Assembly: GCA_030247855.1 (NCBI GenBank)
Contig: JAPDRN010000013.1
Location: 1-64,000, forward strand
Source: Knufia peltigerae
Taxonomy: Eukaryota > Ascomycota > Eurotiomycetes > Chaetothyriales > Trichomeriaceae
Direction: 5' to 3'
Length of the DNA: 64,000 nucleotides
Positions 21,960 through 31,532 of this stretch are shown in pieces. The notes beneath the pieces are model-generated. The model worked only from the letters and a program-made list of their open reading frames with translations. It was not told the origin of the DNA and made no database searches. Position 1 is the first letter of the stretch, and the number at the start of each line of letters is the position of its first letter. A program made the position numbers and the translations under genes.

Positions 21960-24064
21960 TCACCTCAACGACAATGCCCTGGCATCCTCAACAGCGACTC
22001 TGATCATTTTCTTGATCTCGGCTTTCCAGTTACTCTCTCTCCATCGGTCCCAGTGGCCAAAGTTTTCGTCGGTTTCCAGGTTCAGCGTCTCGTAGCCTTC
22101 CTTGATGACCCTTTGAATGGCCGCGGGGGACTGGTGCGTCTTCTTCCCGTGCTGCGCCTGCAAGAGGCCGTGGTAGTGCGACGACACGCTAATCAGCGCC
22201 TCTATCGACCTCTTCAGGCGGCCGTCGGTGGTTTGGGTGGTGCTGTTTGGGTCGCAGTATGCCTGCTTGAACTTGGGCAGTAGATCGTACGCTTCGATCA
22301 ACTTGTAAAAGAGGTCGTCGAAACTCGCGGGGTCCGGGAGGAACCCGTCACCCTTGGTCAGGCAGAAGGCCGCAAGGTTGGCCAGAGGGCCGCACAGCTC
22401 TTCCCGAATGCCCCGTAGATGTCGGAGATCGGCCGAGTACTGCGTCAGGAACCGGATCAGGGAGATCAACGAACCCCAGATGTACGCCCAGTGGTGCTGC
22501 AGGCGGGTCTTGGTTTGTTCGAGATGCGTCACGACGCGGAGGATGATGCCCAAGGCGAGACTATAGAGGTTGACGTCGAGACGTTTGCGGAGGTTGTGAC
22601 TCAGCGTGTCAGTGCAGATGTCGAGGATGGCGGTCGCGGGCATTCTGGAAGACGTGACAAGCGGTAAGTGGGGAGCTCGTTGGCGGCAGAGACGGATCGT
22701 GACTTTCGAATCGGACGAACATATCTTCTTGACAAGCAAGGAATCTTCGACTATTATTCGGAGCGAGAGTAGACTCAACACTGCGTAGGTCGACTGTCGG
22801 GCGCCGCGGTAGGCGTGGTGTGAGATGTACGATGTCGATGAGAGGAATGTGGACAAGGGTGTTTCTTTGCTGTCTTTGGTCGTGGGGGCCAGGTTGAGAA
22901 GGTTCGCGGAGAAGAGTGAGTTTGCTTGGACGAAGGAATATAGAGACAAAATGCACGCCGCGTCTTGTTGGGGAAGAGACCCGAACAGGACTTTGGCTTC
23001 TTCTTCAGTAGGTGGGAGAGGTTTATTGGCGTCTGACGATAGAGGGCGCAGGCCTACCATTACCAAGGTCGAGTTGAGGTTCCAGGGGACAGGGAGGTCC
23101 TCTTGGACTGAGACGTATTGGTTTCGGATGTTTGCGCAGGCGTCGGTAAAATTGTGTACTAACAGCCGGATGGTCTCTTCATTGACAAAGTCCTCTAATC
23201 GATTCTGATAGACGTTTTGTGATTCGAATTTATTATAACTGGAGAGGACGCCAACGATGACAAAGGCTTTCAAGCCTGCGGAGGGCGTTGCGTGGACATC
23301 GTGAACGTACTGGACATATCAAGCGTGAGCGCCAACCTACTCTCTAAGACAACGCGAATTCGTGCTTACCTTCATCAGTGCAGAGAAGAGGTCTTTGTGC
23401 ATAAAGTAGGAGACGAGACTAGTGTGGAAACCTCCTGCGACCAATGCAAGTGTCGTCTCTAATGCTTTTGTTCGCAGCGTGTCACTCGTGGATTGGCGGA
23501 TAATCGACTCTAGGCCATGAACTATATCGGACATGGTCTGGTCGATGGCGTCGAGTCCGGCAAGAACTTCGATGACATCTGTGTTTGGGTTCGGGAATTT
23601 CTTGGTGAATACGGCGCATAGAAATGCAGTCAAATTCTTCAGTTGTCAATCTCGATGTCGTCGTTGTTTGCCCGTGCTGAGGGAGGAGAAGTGTAGAGCA
23701 TACCTCGAGAGCGTTTTCATTACGGCTATCGTCTCTTGAGCAGGCTTCTATGGTGGCTCGTCTGAAGAATGCTTGTGTCTGGGTCTGCCCGCAGTATTAG
23801 GACAAGGACGTTCCAATCCAGAGATAAATAGGCCAACTATACTTGCATGTGGAGCAGGTCGAAAGCCGTCATTGGGTCGAGGATGTCGTAGAGTCGCAGC
23901 TTGTCAGGCTTGAGAAGGAAGAACTCCCTCCAGAAGCCTTCGGTTGGTATGGATTCATCCCCATCCTCGTTGGCAAGCGCAGTGAACAAATGAAGATAGA
24001 GCTGGACGATTTTCGGCTCAAACGAGTCAGGACGAAGCAGCTGGGTCAAAGGGGAGGATTCCAT
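21960..24064 (-). CDS. ARMH3-like (DUF1741) armadillo-like helical protein
   Basis: Four exons: 24064-23843, 23784-23704, 23636-23370, 23309-21960; 639 residues. The first exon has the family signature EGFWREFFLLKPD; the second (27 codons) and third give FFRRATIEACSRDD, then FLCAVFTKKF. The last exon holds the DUF1741 core (SYNKFESQNVYQNRLEDFV, LVHNFTDAC). All four junctions keep frame and have standard donors (GTATAG, GTATGC, GTAAGC). The human relative ARMH3/C10orf76 works at the Golgi with PI4KB and GBF1; the fungal role is not established. All-helical, no membrane segment seen. Convergent with sod2 and divergent from isa1. Confidence 0.85.
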
Positions 24065-24701
24065 GGTCGGAACGGCAGGCGGCGGCGTATGCTAAAAGAA
24101 ACATAGTCCGTGTGTAACTGTGGGATTCAGAAGCGTCGTGATGTAGCTAACCTCAGCGTATAGGTATCATGACTCGAGAGGACTTGAAGAGTGATATAGG
24201 AAGACGGCAGAAGGAGAGAGTTACCGGGCCAAAAAGAAGATATCATGTGTTCTTGGCAGTTTTCTCCCGGCCTTACCTGGAATGATTGGTGCTACTAACG
24301 ACGCACCAGAGGCATTGATGACCTCTTCTCGATGGAATGAAGTCTGTGTATGTCACTGACCAAGGCAAAGGGTAGGGATCTCATACAATGGCATTGTGTT
24401 GAGGAGGATGTCGACTATGCACATCAACCTGAGACCGTCGACCGAGTCTCGGCGAGGACTTTATTATTCGAGTGGCTCCGATTGGCCGAATCCCTTCCTT
24501 ATGATCCCTCGGCTTACCAATTCCGACCTTGTAGAGACTTCCATTCCATTTCCCTGCGGCTCTTTGTTTCTTCTCTAATCCCAACAGTCATTCATTCTCT
24601 TGCCACCATCTTGTCCACCATCACCTCCCCAATGCTACAGACAGCATCAATATAAAACTGAATTACAAACTGAGAGTCTCAACAACGATAACCACCTCGC
24701 C
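24065..24701. promoter_or_regulatory. divergent promoter of ARMH3-like gene and isa1
   Basis: A 637-bp spacer between outward-facing start codons. Open frames in it are short and lack conserved features. Nothing else was recognised. Confidence 0.5.
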
Positions 24702-25454
24702 ATGATGTCCGCCAGTCATCTCCTCCCGGCCACGACGTCATCCGCCGCCTTCTTCAGAGCCCTCGCCATCGCCTCAACAGCACGATCATGTACTCATACT
24801 CTGCGGACCTTCTCCTCGTGCAACTCACGGCGAGCATCATCGAAAAGGGAGCTATATACTGTTCCCTCGTATCAGCCACACAGTCTTCCTCAAGACTTCC
24901 CGATGCCGCCGCGAAACACCAACATCCCCGACACTTCGATAGCTGGACCTGAATCCCAGTTGCTCGACTTCCCTCAGCCCAAAAAGACTCCCGAACAGTC
25001 CAAATCTACAGAAGCTGCCAGCATCAGTGTACCTGAGAAAGAGGCGCAAAAGTCGAAGCCTGTCGAAACGCCGAAGACCGAACAGCCCAAGTCGGCGAAG
25101 CCTCGGCGGAGCAAACTAAGACCGCGAAAGGCAGCTATGACCATATCACCAGATGCTTTATATCATTTACGAGAGCTGCTTGATCAGCCAAACCCAAAGA
25201 TGATCCGGGTTGGAGTGAAGAATAGAGGTTGCTCGGGCCTAGCATATCATCTGGAATATGTTGACAAGCCCGCCGCCTTTGACGAAGTGGTGGAGCAAGA
25301 AGGCGTCAAGGTTTTGATCGATAGCAAAGCATTGTTCAGCATTATCGGGAGCGAAATGGATTGGAAAGAGGACAAACTCAGCGCCAGATTTGTCTTTACC
25401 AACCCCAACATCACAGAACAGTGTGGATGTGGAGAGTCATTCAGCGTTTCATGA
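24702..25454 (+). CDS. isa1: mitochondrial iron-sulfur assembly protein Isa1
   Basis: A-type (HesB/IscA) protein needed in mitochondria for [4Fe-4S] cluster formation on aconitase-like enzymes, with Isa2 and Iba57. Intronless, 250 residues. An N-terminal Ala/Ser/Arg-rich presequence and a Pro/Lys-rich, disordered linker (about 70-145) precede the A-type domain (about 148-250). The three cluster-binding cysteines are visible: one in VKNRGCSGLAYHLEYV and two in CGCGESF near the end. The phrase SEMDWKEDKLSARFVFTNPN fits Isa1 rather than Isa2. I take the ATG at 24702 as the start; the in-frame codons upstream look like leader sequence. The long linker makes it longer than yeast Isa1. Confidence 0.95.
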   Translation: MMSASHLLPATTSSAAFFRALAIASTARSCTHTLRTFSSCNSRRASSKRELYTVPSYQPHSLPQDFPMPPRNTNIPDTSIAGPESQLLDFPQPKKTPEQSKSTEAASISVPEKEAQKSKPVETPKTEQPKSAKPRRSKLRPRKAAMTISPDALYHLRELLDQPNPKMIRVGVKNRGCSGLAYHLEYVDKPAAFDEVVEQEGVKVLIDSKALFSIIGSEMDWKEDKLSARFVFTNPNITEQCGCGESFSVS

Positions 25455-25599
25455 TACAGTCATAGCCTTGCAGCGTTTAAGCAGGCAGATGGTAGATGAC
25501 GATGGCAGCAATACAGTCGTTGTGGACGTCTATAACCATTCAATGGTGAACTATTCATTTGTTTCCAGATCTTATCGATCCAAGCACGGCGCACTTCCT

Positions 25600-26085
25600 T
25601 CAGTACACGCCTTTCTCGTAATCGATCACTCTAACATCGTCAAATCTTGGACCGTTTTTCTTGATAAAGGCTTGGTGGGCAGGATCTTTGGAAACATAGT
25701 AATCTCGATCTTCACTTGATGCGAACTCGACTACAAAGCCATGTGTCAGGCCTCCCTGGGGGGAATGATCAGTCAAAGCAGCGACAGCGAGAACAAAAAA
25801 GATAACTTGGTATCCGAGGAACTTGACTTACCTGAACACCTTCAGGACTGTTGTCGGCGCCGCCTGATGAAGACACGATATATGGTGTATTTGAGGTTGG
25901 ATGGATACAAGTGTTTTTCAAGCCCAGCATATCATCACAGAACTGTGATACAGGAGAAGTCAGTGTGGTATTCTATAGCCTCACGGTCCTCTACTTGCTT
26001 CAGACAGAGAAACACCTACCTCTTTCTTTTCCGAGTCACTCAAGGAAGACTTGAGTTTGAACAAGACAATATGAATGATGGACAT
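25600..26085 (-). CDS. Dabb (stress-responsive A/B barrel) domain protein, three short exons
   Basis: Too fragmented to stand out as one open frame. Spliced model: 26085-26020, 25942-25832, 25755-25600; 110 residues, the usual size for a single Dabb domain. It begins MSIIHIVLFKLK, the classic Dabb first strand with the conserved His, and ends with HGFVVEFASSEDRDYYV and HQAFIKKNGP, the second conserved block. All exons keep frame (22, 37 and 51 codons plus stop), donors are GTAGGT and GTAAGT, and acceptors are CAG. Dabb proteins form dimeric ferredoxin-like barrels; some are stress-induced and some are cyclases (olivetolic acid cyclase). No polyketide synthase is near. It converges on isa1 over 145 bp. 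Confidence 0.88.
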
Positions 26086-26806
26086 GTTGATGATCTTGTG
26101 TGAGTGATTGAGACGAAATGAGAAGAGGTGAGAGTGATTGTCGGGGGCAAGAATCTATATCTAAGGTATCGTTGTAATCACTATACTCCGTACCTAGGAA
26201 TCTATCTACATTCACTGACACAGGCACGAGTAGAGTAGAGTATGGTTGATCTACTCGTCGTAGGTGAAGATTGTGTAAGCCGGTTCGGTATCAGGCGGTC
26301 CGATGACTCGATTTGACATCGAATACGGATATTCGTCCAGTAAATAAACATCTCAGTTCTTTTTCGTTCGTTTAATAGAAAGATGATGATTGCGGGGCAT
26401 TTTAAGATCTTTCAACCGGGGGATTTTGATGCCCCTCATGTTCATGTTCATGTTTTATATTCGTGCCTAATATTTTATTTCTCTTAGCGACACCGTTTAC
26501 GTAGTACCTTTGCTTAGGACCACAGCATCATCATATCTATACTTCATCCTTATCTAGCATCTGTATTATATCACGACCTTGTCTTGTTTTTTCCCCCAGT
26601 GTACGGCACTTGAGGTTTACACCCTTAAAACTTCCCAGAGCACCAAATCTACATCTTCCACACTTCTGCCTTTCCTCCGTCCGCTTGCCCGAACTCTACA
26701 AAAGCTCACTTTGGGATTCAAAGACGCCCAAAAATACTGAACACCCTTTCTTCTTGAATCACCACAAAACAGTATATACGACATCTCAAGGACATCTCCC
26801 GCCACC
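26086..26806. other. upstream region shared by the Dabb gene and ureG
   Basis: A 721-bp spacer between outward-facing genes. It contains TACTCCGTACCTAGG at 26184-26198, one copy of the recurrent intergenic 9-mer. The C-rich leader before the ureG start ends in a good context (CCGCCACCATGG). No gene was seen. Confidence 0.55.
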
Positions 26807-27640
26807 ATGGCCACCCATTCCCACGACGGCGGGGCATCGCACTCTCACGCCCACGACGGGGCAGCGGCGACACCCCACGGCCACTCGCACGAGATCCTCG
26901 ATGGGCCCGGGTCCTACCTTCACCGCGAGATGCCCATCGTCGAGGGGCGCGACTTCTCCGACCGGGCCTTCACCGTCGGCATCGGGGGCCCCGTGGGTTC
27001 GGGCAAGACGGCTCTCATGCTCGAGCTCTGCCTGGCCCTGCGCAGCGAGTACAACATCGCCGCCGTGACCAACGACATCTTCACCCGCGAGGACGCCGAG
27101 TTCCTCACGAAGCACGGCGCCCTCGCCCCCGAGCGCATCGTCGCCATCGAGACGGGAGGGTGCCCGCACGCCGCCGTGCGGGAGGACATTTCCGCCAACC
27201 TCCTCGCCCTGCAAGGGTTGCACGCGAAGTTCGGCACCGACTTGTTGTTGATCGAGTCCGGCGGCGACAACCTCGCGGCCAACTACTCTCGTGAACTGGC
27301 CGACTTCATCATCTACGTCATCGACGTCGCGGGGGGGGACAAGGTGCCTCGGAAGGGGGGGCCCGGCATCACGGGCAGTGACCTCCTCGTCATCAACAAG
27401 TGCGACCTCGCCGTCGCCGTCGGCGCCGACGTGGACCTGATGGAGCGCGAGGCCAACAAGATCCGCGAGGGCGGGCCCGTCGTGAGGGCCGTCATCAAGA
27501 ACGGCGTCGGCGTCAAGGAGACGGTCGACATGATCTTGAGTGCGTGGAAGAGCACGACGGGTTACGGTGAGAGTAGGAAACGTTGGGCGGCCAACGGTGG
27601 ACAGAGGGGCAGCGGTGAGCAGCCCAAAGTGAGTAGGTGA
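26807..27640 (+). CDS. ureG: urease accessory GTPase UreG
   Basis: SIMIBI-class GTPase that, with UreF and UreD, delivers nickel to urease. Intronless, 277 residues. A His-rich N-terminus (HSHDGG, HSHAHDG, HGHSHE; residues 4-28) probably binds nickel. The P-loop GGPVGSGKT lies at about 62-70, the metal-binding CPH triad in ETGGCPHAAVRED at about 121-133, then LLLIESGGDN and the base-specificity NKCD. Ends a little after the last helix (ILSAWK). Codons are strongly biased to G/C at third positions. No other urease gene lies in the window, as is usual in fungi where these genes are scattered. GTGAGT overlaps the last codons, but I see no reason to splice there. Confidence 0.96.
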   Translation: MATHSHDGGASHSHAHDGAAATPHGHSHEILDGPGSYLHREMPIVEGRDFSDRAFTVGIGGPVGSGKTALMLELCLALRSEYNIAAVTNDIFTREDAEFLTKHGALAPERIVAIETGGCPHAAVREDISANLLALQGLHAKFGTDLLLIESGGDNLAANYSRELADFIIYVIDVAGGDKVPRKGGPGITGSDLLVINKCDLAVAVGADVDLMEREANKIREGGPVVRAVIKNGVGVKETVDMILSAWKSTTGYGESRKRWAANGGQRGSGEQPKVSR

Positions 27641-28209
27641 GATGATACGAAAGAAGGACAGAGAAGCAAAATCCTACACCAGTCAACTCAACATTTGAGA
27701 CGAATAGACCAAAACCCTCGGAAACCATTGCTGTATCAAGGTCCATTGTAAGGTGTGTGTGTATATCATATATATACATATATACGTACATGTACCTGTC
27801 TTGGTTCGGTACCCCATGTATATCTGTATATTCATACAGAGGAAGCACGAGCACGGGATCAAGTGGTGGCTCGGTTCAAGGTATGGCAGGGACTGAAAAC
27901 GTGGTCGGGAAACTTTGACCAGAGAGAGAAACGGAAATTTATGAAACGTCACGCAAAACAACACAAAAGAGAAACAATTCCATTGGGAGGAACAGGACCA
28001 GCGTGGCTTGACATGGCATCTTGAAAGACAGCGGATGATCTTTGCGAATTCTTTCGCAAAGAACAAAAAAGGAGACAACAGATCAATCAAAGTGTAGGGA
28101 GGTCCATGTAATACCGAAGATACTGAAAGAAGACCTCTCTATATCACTTCTGAAATATCAAGGGATCTTAATTCATCTACGTACCTAAATAGCTGGGTAC
28201 GTAACACAC
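27641..28209. other. convergent 3' spacer with AT/TG-rich stretch
   Basis: Between the stops of ureG and utp7. It holds a TG/TA-rich alternating stretch around 27748-27800 (gtgtgtgtatat...). No gene was seen. Confidence 0.6.
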
Positions 28210-29889
28210 TCATGCTCCTCGTTTGGCGAATCTGGCCAAAGCAGGCCCCAGTTCAACCTTGTCCTCGATCAATTTGTTCTTCGCCTTCTCGGCGCGCTCC
28301 TTCTTCATCTCCTCCAGGCGCATCCTCTTCTCGTCCACGACGTTCTTGCCGCCCTTCTTCCTCAGGTGCCTCCTCAGGGCGCTGTTCCTGCCGCGGCCGC
28401 GGTTGCGCTCCTTGAGCCTCGCCAGCGGGTCCTCGGGCGGCGCGTCCAGGTCCTTTTCGCGCCTCCTCTGCTCGGCGCCTCGCCGGTCCAGCGTCCCGAT
28501 GAAGTCGGGGTCCAGCGCGATGGTCTCGGGTTGGAGTTTGGTGAGGAGGGACTTGACCTCGGTCTCTTGCCGCTGCTTCCGCGTCTCGTAAGGGTTGACC
28601 TCGAGGGCGTCGTAGTTGGCCTCGCCGGCGCCCGGGACGACGGCGCTGCTGAAGCCGTCGGCGTGCGAGACGCCGAGGACGTCGTCGAACGGGCAGAAGC
28701 GGACGCGCTCGACGCGCCGCCCGTCGTGGCCCCAGTTGAGGTAAGGGGATTGGACCTTGGACGGTTGGTCCGGCGTCGTCGAGGAGGCGGTGAACAGGTC
28801 CTTCCAGACCGTCACGCCCGTGCCGCTGCCGATGGCCGCCAGACCTCGGTCGGAGATGTCGATGGTCGTGGCGGGTTGCCTGGTCGTGTACGAGTGTACT
28901 TCCTTCAGCGCCCGGAGATCCCACAGTTTCAGGCGGAGGTCCTGGCCGCCGCAAAGCATGTAGTGGCCGGACCGGTCGACGGCGATGGATCGCACGGGCC
29001 CGGCGTTCGACTGCATCTTGACCAGCGGCGTCGTCGAGTTGGGGGACCACAGCGACACAGTGCCATTTTGGTGTCCGACGTGGAGGATGGCGTTGTAGGG
29101 GTTCTGGGCCAGTGAGGTGGGTGCACCCTTGCGTGTAGGGTGCTCCGCTACGATCTGCCCGGTCGAGGTATCCGTGTAGCGCAGGAAGCCGCTGTTCTCG
29201 ATGCCAGCCAGGAGGAAGTGGTAGGGGAGGAATTCGAGGTGTGTGGTCTCGACGTATGTCTTGAGACAGTGGATCTCGACCCCGGCGTGGTCGTAGATGT
29301 ACGTGTGCTTTTTCTGCGCCACGGCAAAGTATTGATCATTGTGCAACCACTTGGCGTCTCTTATGGTCTCGTTGAGATGTAGTTCGCATCCTGGCTTCCC
29401 TGCTCGCCATTCGCACGTGGCCACATGCCCTTTTCGTCCGGCGAGAAGGAGGCTGCGCCCGTTTCGTGTGTAGTCGGCCACGTACGGTCCGAGGTCGAGT
29501 TTGAATTCGATGGACTTCTTGGCCTGTTGGATCCCAACGGCGTCGAGTATGTCCTCCTGTCTGACTTTGTACGTTCTCTCGAGCTCTGCCTCGGGCTGCA
29601 AGAAACCTTCTTGGTTCTCGTAGAGAATTTCTGCATCTTTTGCGTTCAGCACTGCGCTTCGGTACTTGTTCTCGATCCTTTTGAGATCGGCACGGAGTTT
29701 CTTGTCCTTGACCTCGTTCAGACGGACCGGTCGACCTCGTCCATATTTCTTGCGTGCCTCTGCGAGACGTTTCTGGTTCGCCTTGTCCTCCGCAGTCAAC
29801 GTGCCTGTCGGTGCTCGACTGGTCTTTGTGGGTGGCTGGATATTGTGGATGGTGAGTTGCCCAGCACCGTTTTCTACAAGACTCTCCAT
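28210..29889 (-). CDS. utp7: U3 snoRNP/SSU processome WD40 protein Utp7 (BING4, WDR46)
   Basis: Nucleolar factor for 18S rRNA maturation. Intronless, 559 residues from the Met at 29889 (21 in-frame residues upstream lack family features). The basic N-terminus (KKYGRGRPVRLNEVKDKKLR) precedes a WD40 propeller (about 130-410), with HVATCEWRAGKPGCELHL, FLLAGIENSGFLRYTD and MLCGGQDLRLKLWDLR. The BING4 C-terminal block follows: RFCPFDDVLGVSHADG, VVPGAGEANYDALEVNPYE and TKLQPETIALDPDFIG, which is diagnostic. The Lys/Arg-rich tail fits nucleolar retention. The C-terminal half uses very G/C-rich codons, which keeps long antisense frames open by accident. Confidence 0.95.
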   Translation of the reverse strand: MESLVENGAGQLTIHNIQPPTKTSRAPTGTLTAEDKANQKRLAEARKKYGRGRPVRLNEVKDKKLRADLKRIENKYRSAVLNAKDAEILYENQEGFLQPEAELERTYKVRQEDILDAVGIQQAKKSIEFKLDLGPYVADYTRNGRSLLLAGRKGHVATCEWRAGKPGCELHLNETIRDAKWLHNDQYFAVAQKKHTYIYDHAGVEIHCLKTYVETTHLEFLPYHFLLAGIENSGFLRYTDTSTGQIVAEHPTRKGAPTSLAQNPYNAILHVGHQNGTVSLWSPNSTTPLVKMQSNAGPVRSIAVDRSGHYMLCGGQDLRLKLWDLRALKEVHSYTTRQPATTIDISDRGLAAIGSGTGVTVWKDLFTASSTTPDQPSKVQSPYLNWGHDGRRVERVRFCPFDDVLGVSHADGFSSAVVPGAGEANYDALEVNPYETRKQRQETEVKSLLTKLQPETIALDPDFIGTLDRRGAEQRRREKDLDAPPEDPLARLKERNRGRGRNSALRRHLRKKGGKNVVDEKRMRLEEMKKERAEKAKNKLIEDKVELGPALARFAKRGA

Positions 29890-30278
29890 GATGCTTCTTG
29901 CAGTCCTGTAGAACGGGATTGCAAAGTGGTATGTGAACAAAATGTTTTTCATTCAATACAAAGAGCGAGCCGAATCTTCACGGTCTTTGGTTCCATCTCC
30001 GCATCCAAAAATTTCTGTCGGCAAACCTTCTCAATTCGAGAGCGGAGAATCCACGGGCATCGTCTTCCGTACTCGTATTCGTACAGTAACGACGTTTCCT
30101 ACTATCTCCCTTCAGCCTCGTTACTTACAACAGGTGCAGATTTGGGGGTTCTCTTCTATTGTCTACTCAGATACCTGAATAGGCTACGGGCTTTACTCTT
30201 AAGATTGGCTTGCTCATTTGTCTACTTGTACCTGGGAACACGAATGATTATGATTCGGTCCATGTCGAGAGGCCTCAG
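29890..30278. other. spacer upstream of utp7
   Basis: Holds the utp7 leader and the 3' flank of the methyltransferase gene; both genes are on the minus strand. No gene was seen. Confidence 0.5.
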
Positions 30279-31532
30279 TCAAGACAGGTTGCCAACGAAT
30301 TGGACAATCCGGCGCAACGTTGATGGTCGTGGCCCTTGGGAATGTGTCCTCTCAGCAACCAGATGGTACGCTTGTAAGCTGTTTGTGTGGAAAGCATGAG
30401 TGCCGCCCCACAAGAACAGACGGAATATACGATAAGTCTCTTCTCCCCATCCTGCGATAATGTCGTCTTTGGCGGCATCGAGTCGCCTTGCCCATTCCAA
30501 CATTGTCAGCTCATAGTCTTTGGTCTCTCGCCTGACGGCCAGGATCTCGAATCCGTGGTACAACAACTCCGCCATGACATCCTGGAGGGTCATGAATGAA
30601 TGAGTGCCGGTCCACACATAGTCCCTCGAAAATGAACTGACGGCGTACTTTTCTATCGCTGCTGAAGCGTCAAGGTATAGTCGGCCTCCCGGCTTCAGCA
30701 TACCCCAAGCTGTACGCGCGAAGCGGCGATAGTTGGGGAGGTGTTCAATCACACCGTAAATGACGGCGTGGTCATACGGTTCTTGAGGTCGATGCTCGAG
30801 GAAGTCCTGGAGGAAAACTTCACCTGGCAAAGCGTGTTCGTGTATCAGGCCTCGAATATACTGGGCCGAGTCCGGTGCGATGGTGAGTGTGGTGACGTGC
30901 ACACCCCTCGCACCACAATACTGTGTGACACCACCCCATCCGCCACCGATGTCGAGCAGCCGCATTCCCCTTTTGAGGCCGAGTCCCTCCCACATTGACT
31001 CCAACTTATGCTCCGATGCCTCTTCGATCGATTCGTCCGGTCTGTGGAACAGCCCGTGCGAATAGAAGCGATATCGCCTGTCAATGTACGTCAGGTAAAA
31101 GTCATCGCCGCGGCTGTAGTGCTTGCTGATCGCTTGGGCGTTCATCGTCGTCGTGGTTCTGATGAAGTCCCAGACGAACTGAATCTTCTGACGCAGTGGG
31201 ACCTCCTCGCGAAGCCGCGACCGAGCGCCGAACAAGACACCGAGATCACCCTCAACGTCGATATGCCCTTTCACAAAGGCATTGCCGACTCCCAGCTCAG
31301 TCATTGGCGTGCGCAGAGAATGCGCCGTCCTGAAGATCACCCGGTACACTGGTTCTCCGTGGCCGACTTGGACGATGGAGCTGTTGGGTAACTGGATTTC
31401 CCCGGGGATATCGAGCCCAGCCAGGAGTGGCGCGAGGCCTGTACGTGGCAAGGAACTCACTGCACTGTACGAATTATGCGGTGCCATTGTTGTTGGGGTA
31501 GGGAATCTCCAGCCCGTACTCTTATGAGGCAT
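30279..31532 (-). CDS. cyclopropane-fatty-acid-synthase-type SAM methyltransferase
   Basis: Intronless, 417 residues (or 402 from the second Met at 31487). The N-terminal part resembles the SCP-like domain of CFA synthases (RTPMTELGVGNAFVKGHIDVEGDL). Then HYSRGDDFYLTYID and the SAM motif LLDIGGGWGGVTQY. CFA synthases alkylate phospholipid acyl chains. Here the Glu of the usual (F/I)EH motif is kept (VIEHLPNY), but the next active-site His block (LHxIG in E. coli) reads LYLDASAA, so the substrate may differ. It lacks the N-terminal membrane spans of fungal sphingolipid C9-methyltransferases. No introns and bacterial-style sequence suggest acquisition from bacteria; this needs a tree. It sits at the edge of the less conserved 30-50 kb stretch. 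Confidence 0.85.
   Translation of the reverse strand: MPHKSTGWRFPTPTTMAPHNSYSAVSSLPRTGLAPLLAGLDIPGEIQLPNSSIVQVGHGEPVYRVIFRTAHSLRTPMTELGVGNAFVKGHIDVEGDLGVLFGARSRLREEVPLRQKIQFVWDFIRTTTTMNAQAISKHYSRGDDFYLTYIDRRYRFYSHGLFHRPDESIEEASEHKLESMWEGLGLKRGMRLLDIGGGWGGVTQYCGARGVHVTTLTIAPDSAQYIRGLIHEHALPGEVFLQDFLEHRPQEPYDHAVIYGVIEHLPNYRRFARTAWGMLKPGGRLYLDASAAIEKYAVSSFSRDYVWTGTHSFMTLQDVMAELLYHGFEILAVRRETKDYELTMLEWARRLDAAKDDIIAGWGEETYRIFRLFLWGGTHAFHTNSLQAYHLVAERTHSQGPRPSTLRRIVQFVGNLS

Noticed and set aside
28366..29115. Long antisense and frame-shifted open frames over utp7
   Set aside because: They overlap the WD40 and BING4 core and are explained by G/C-rich codons.
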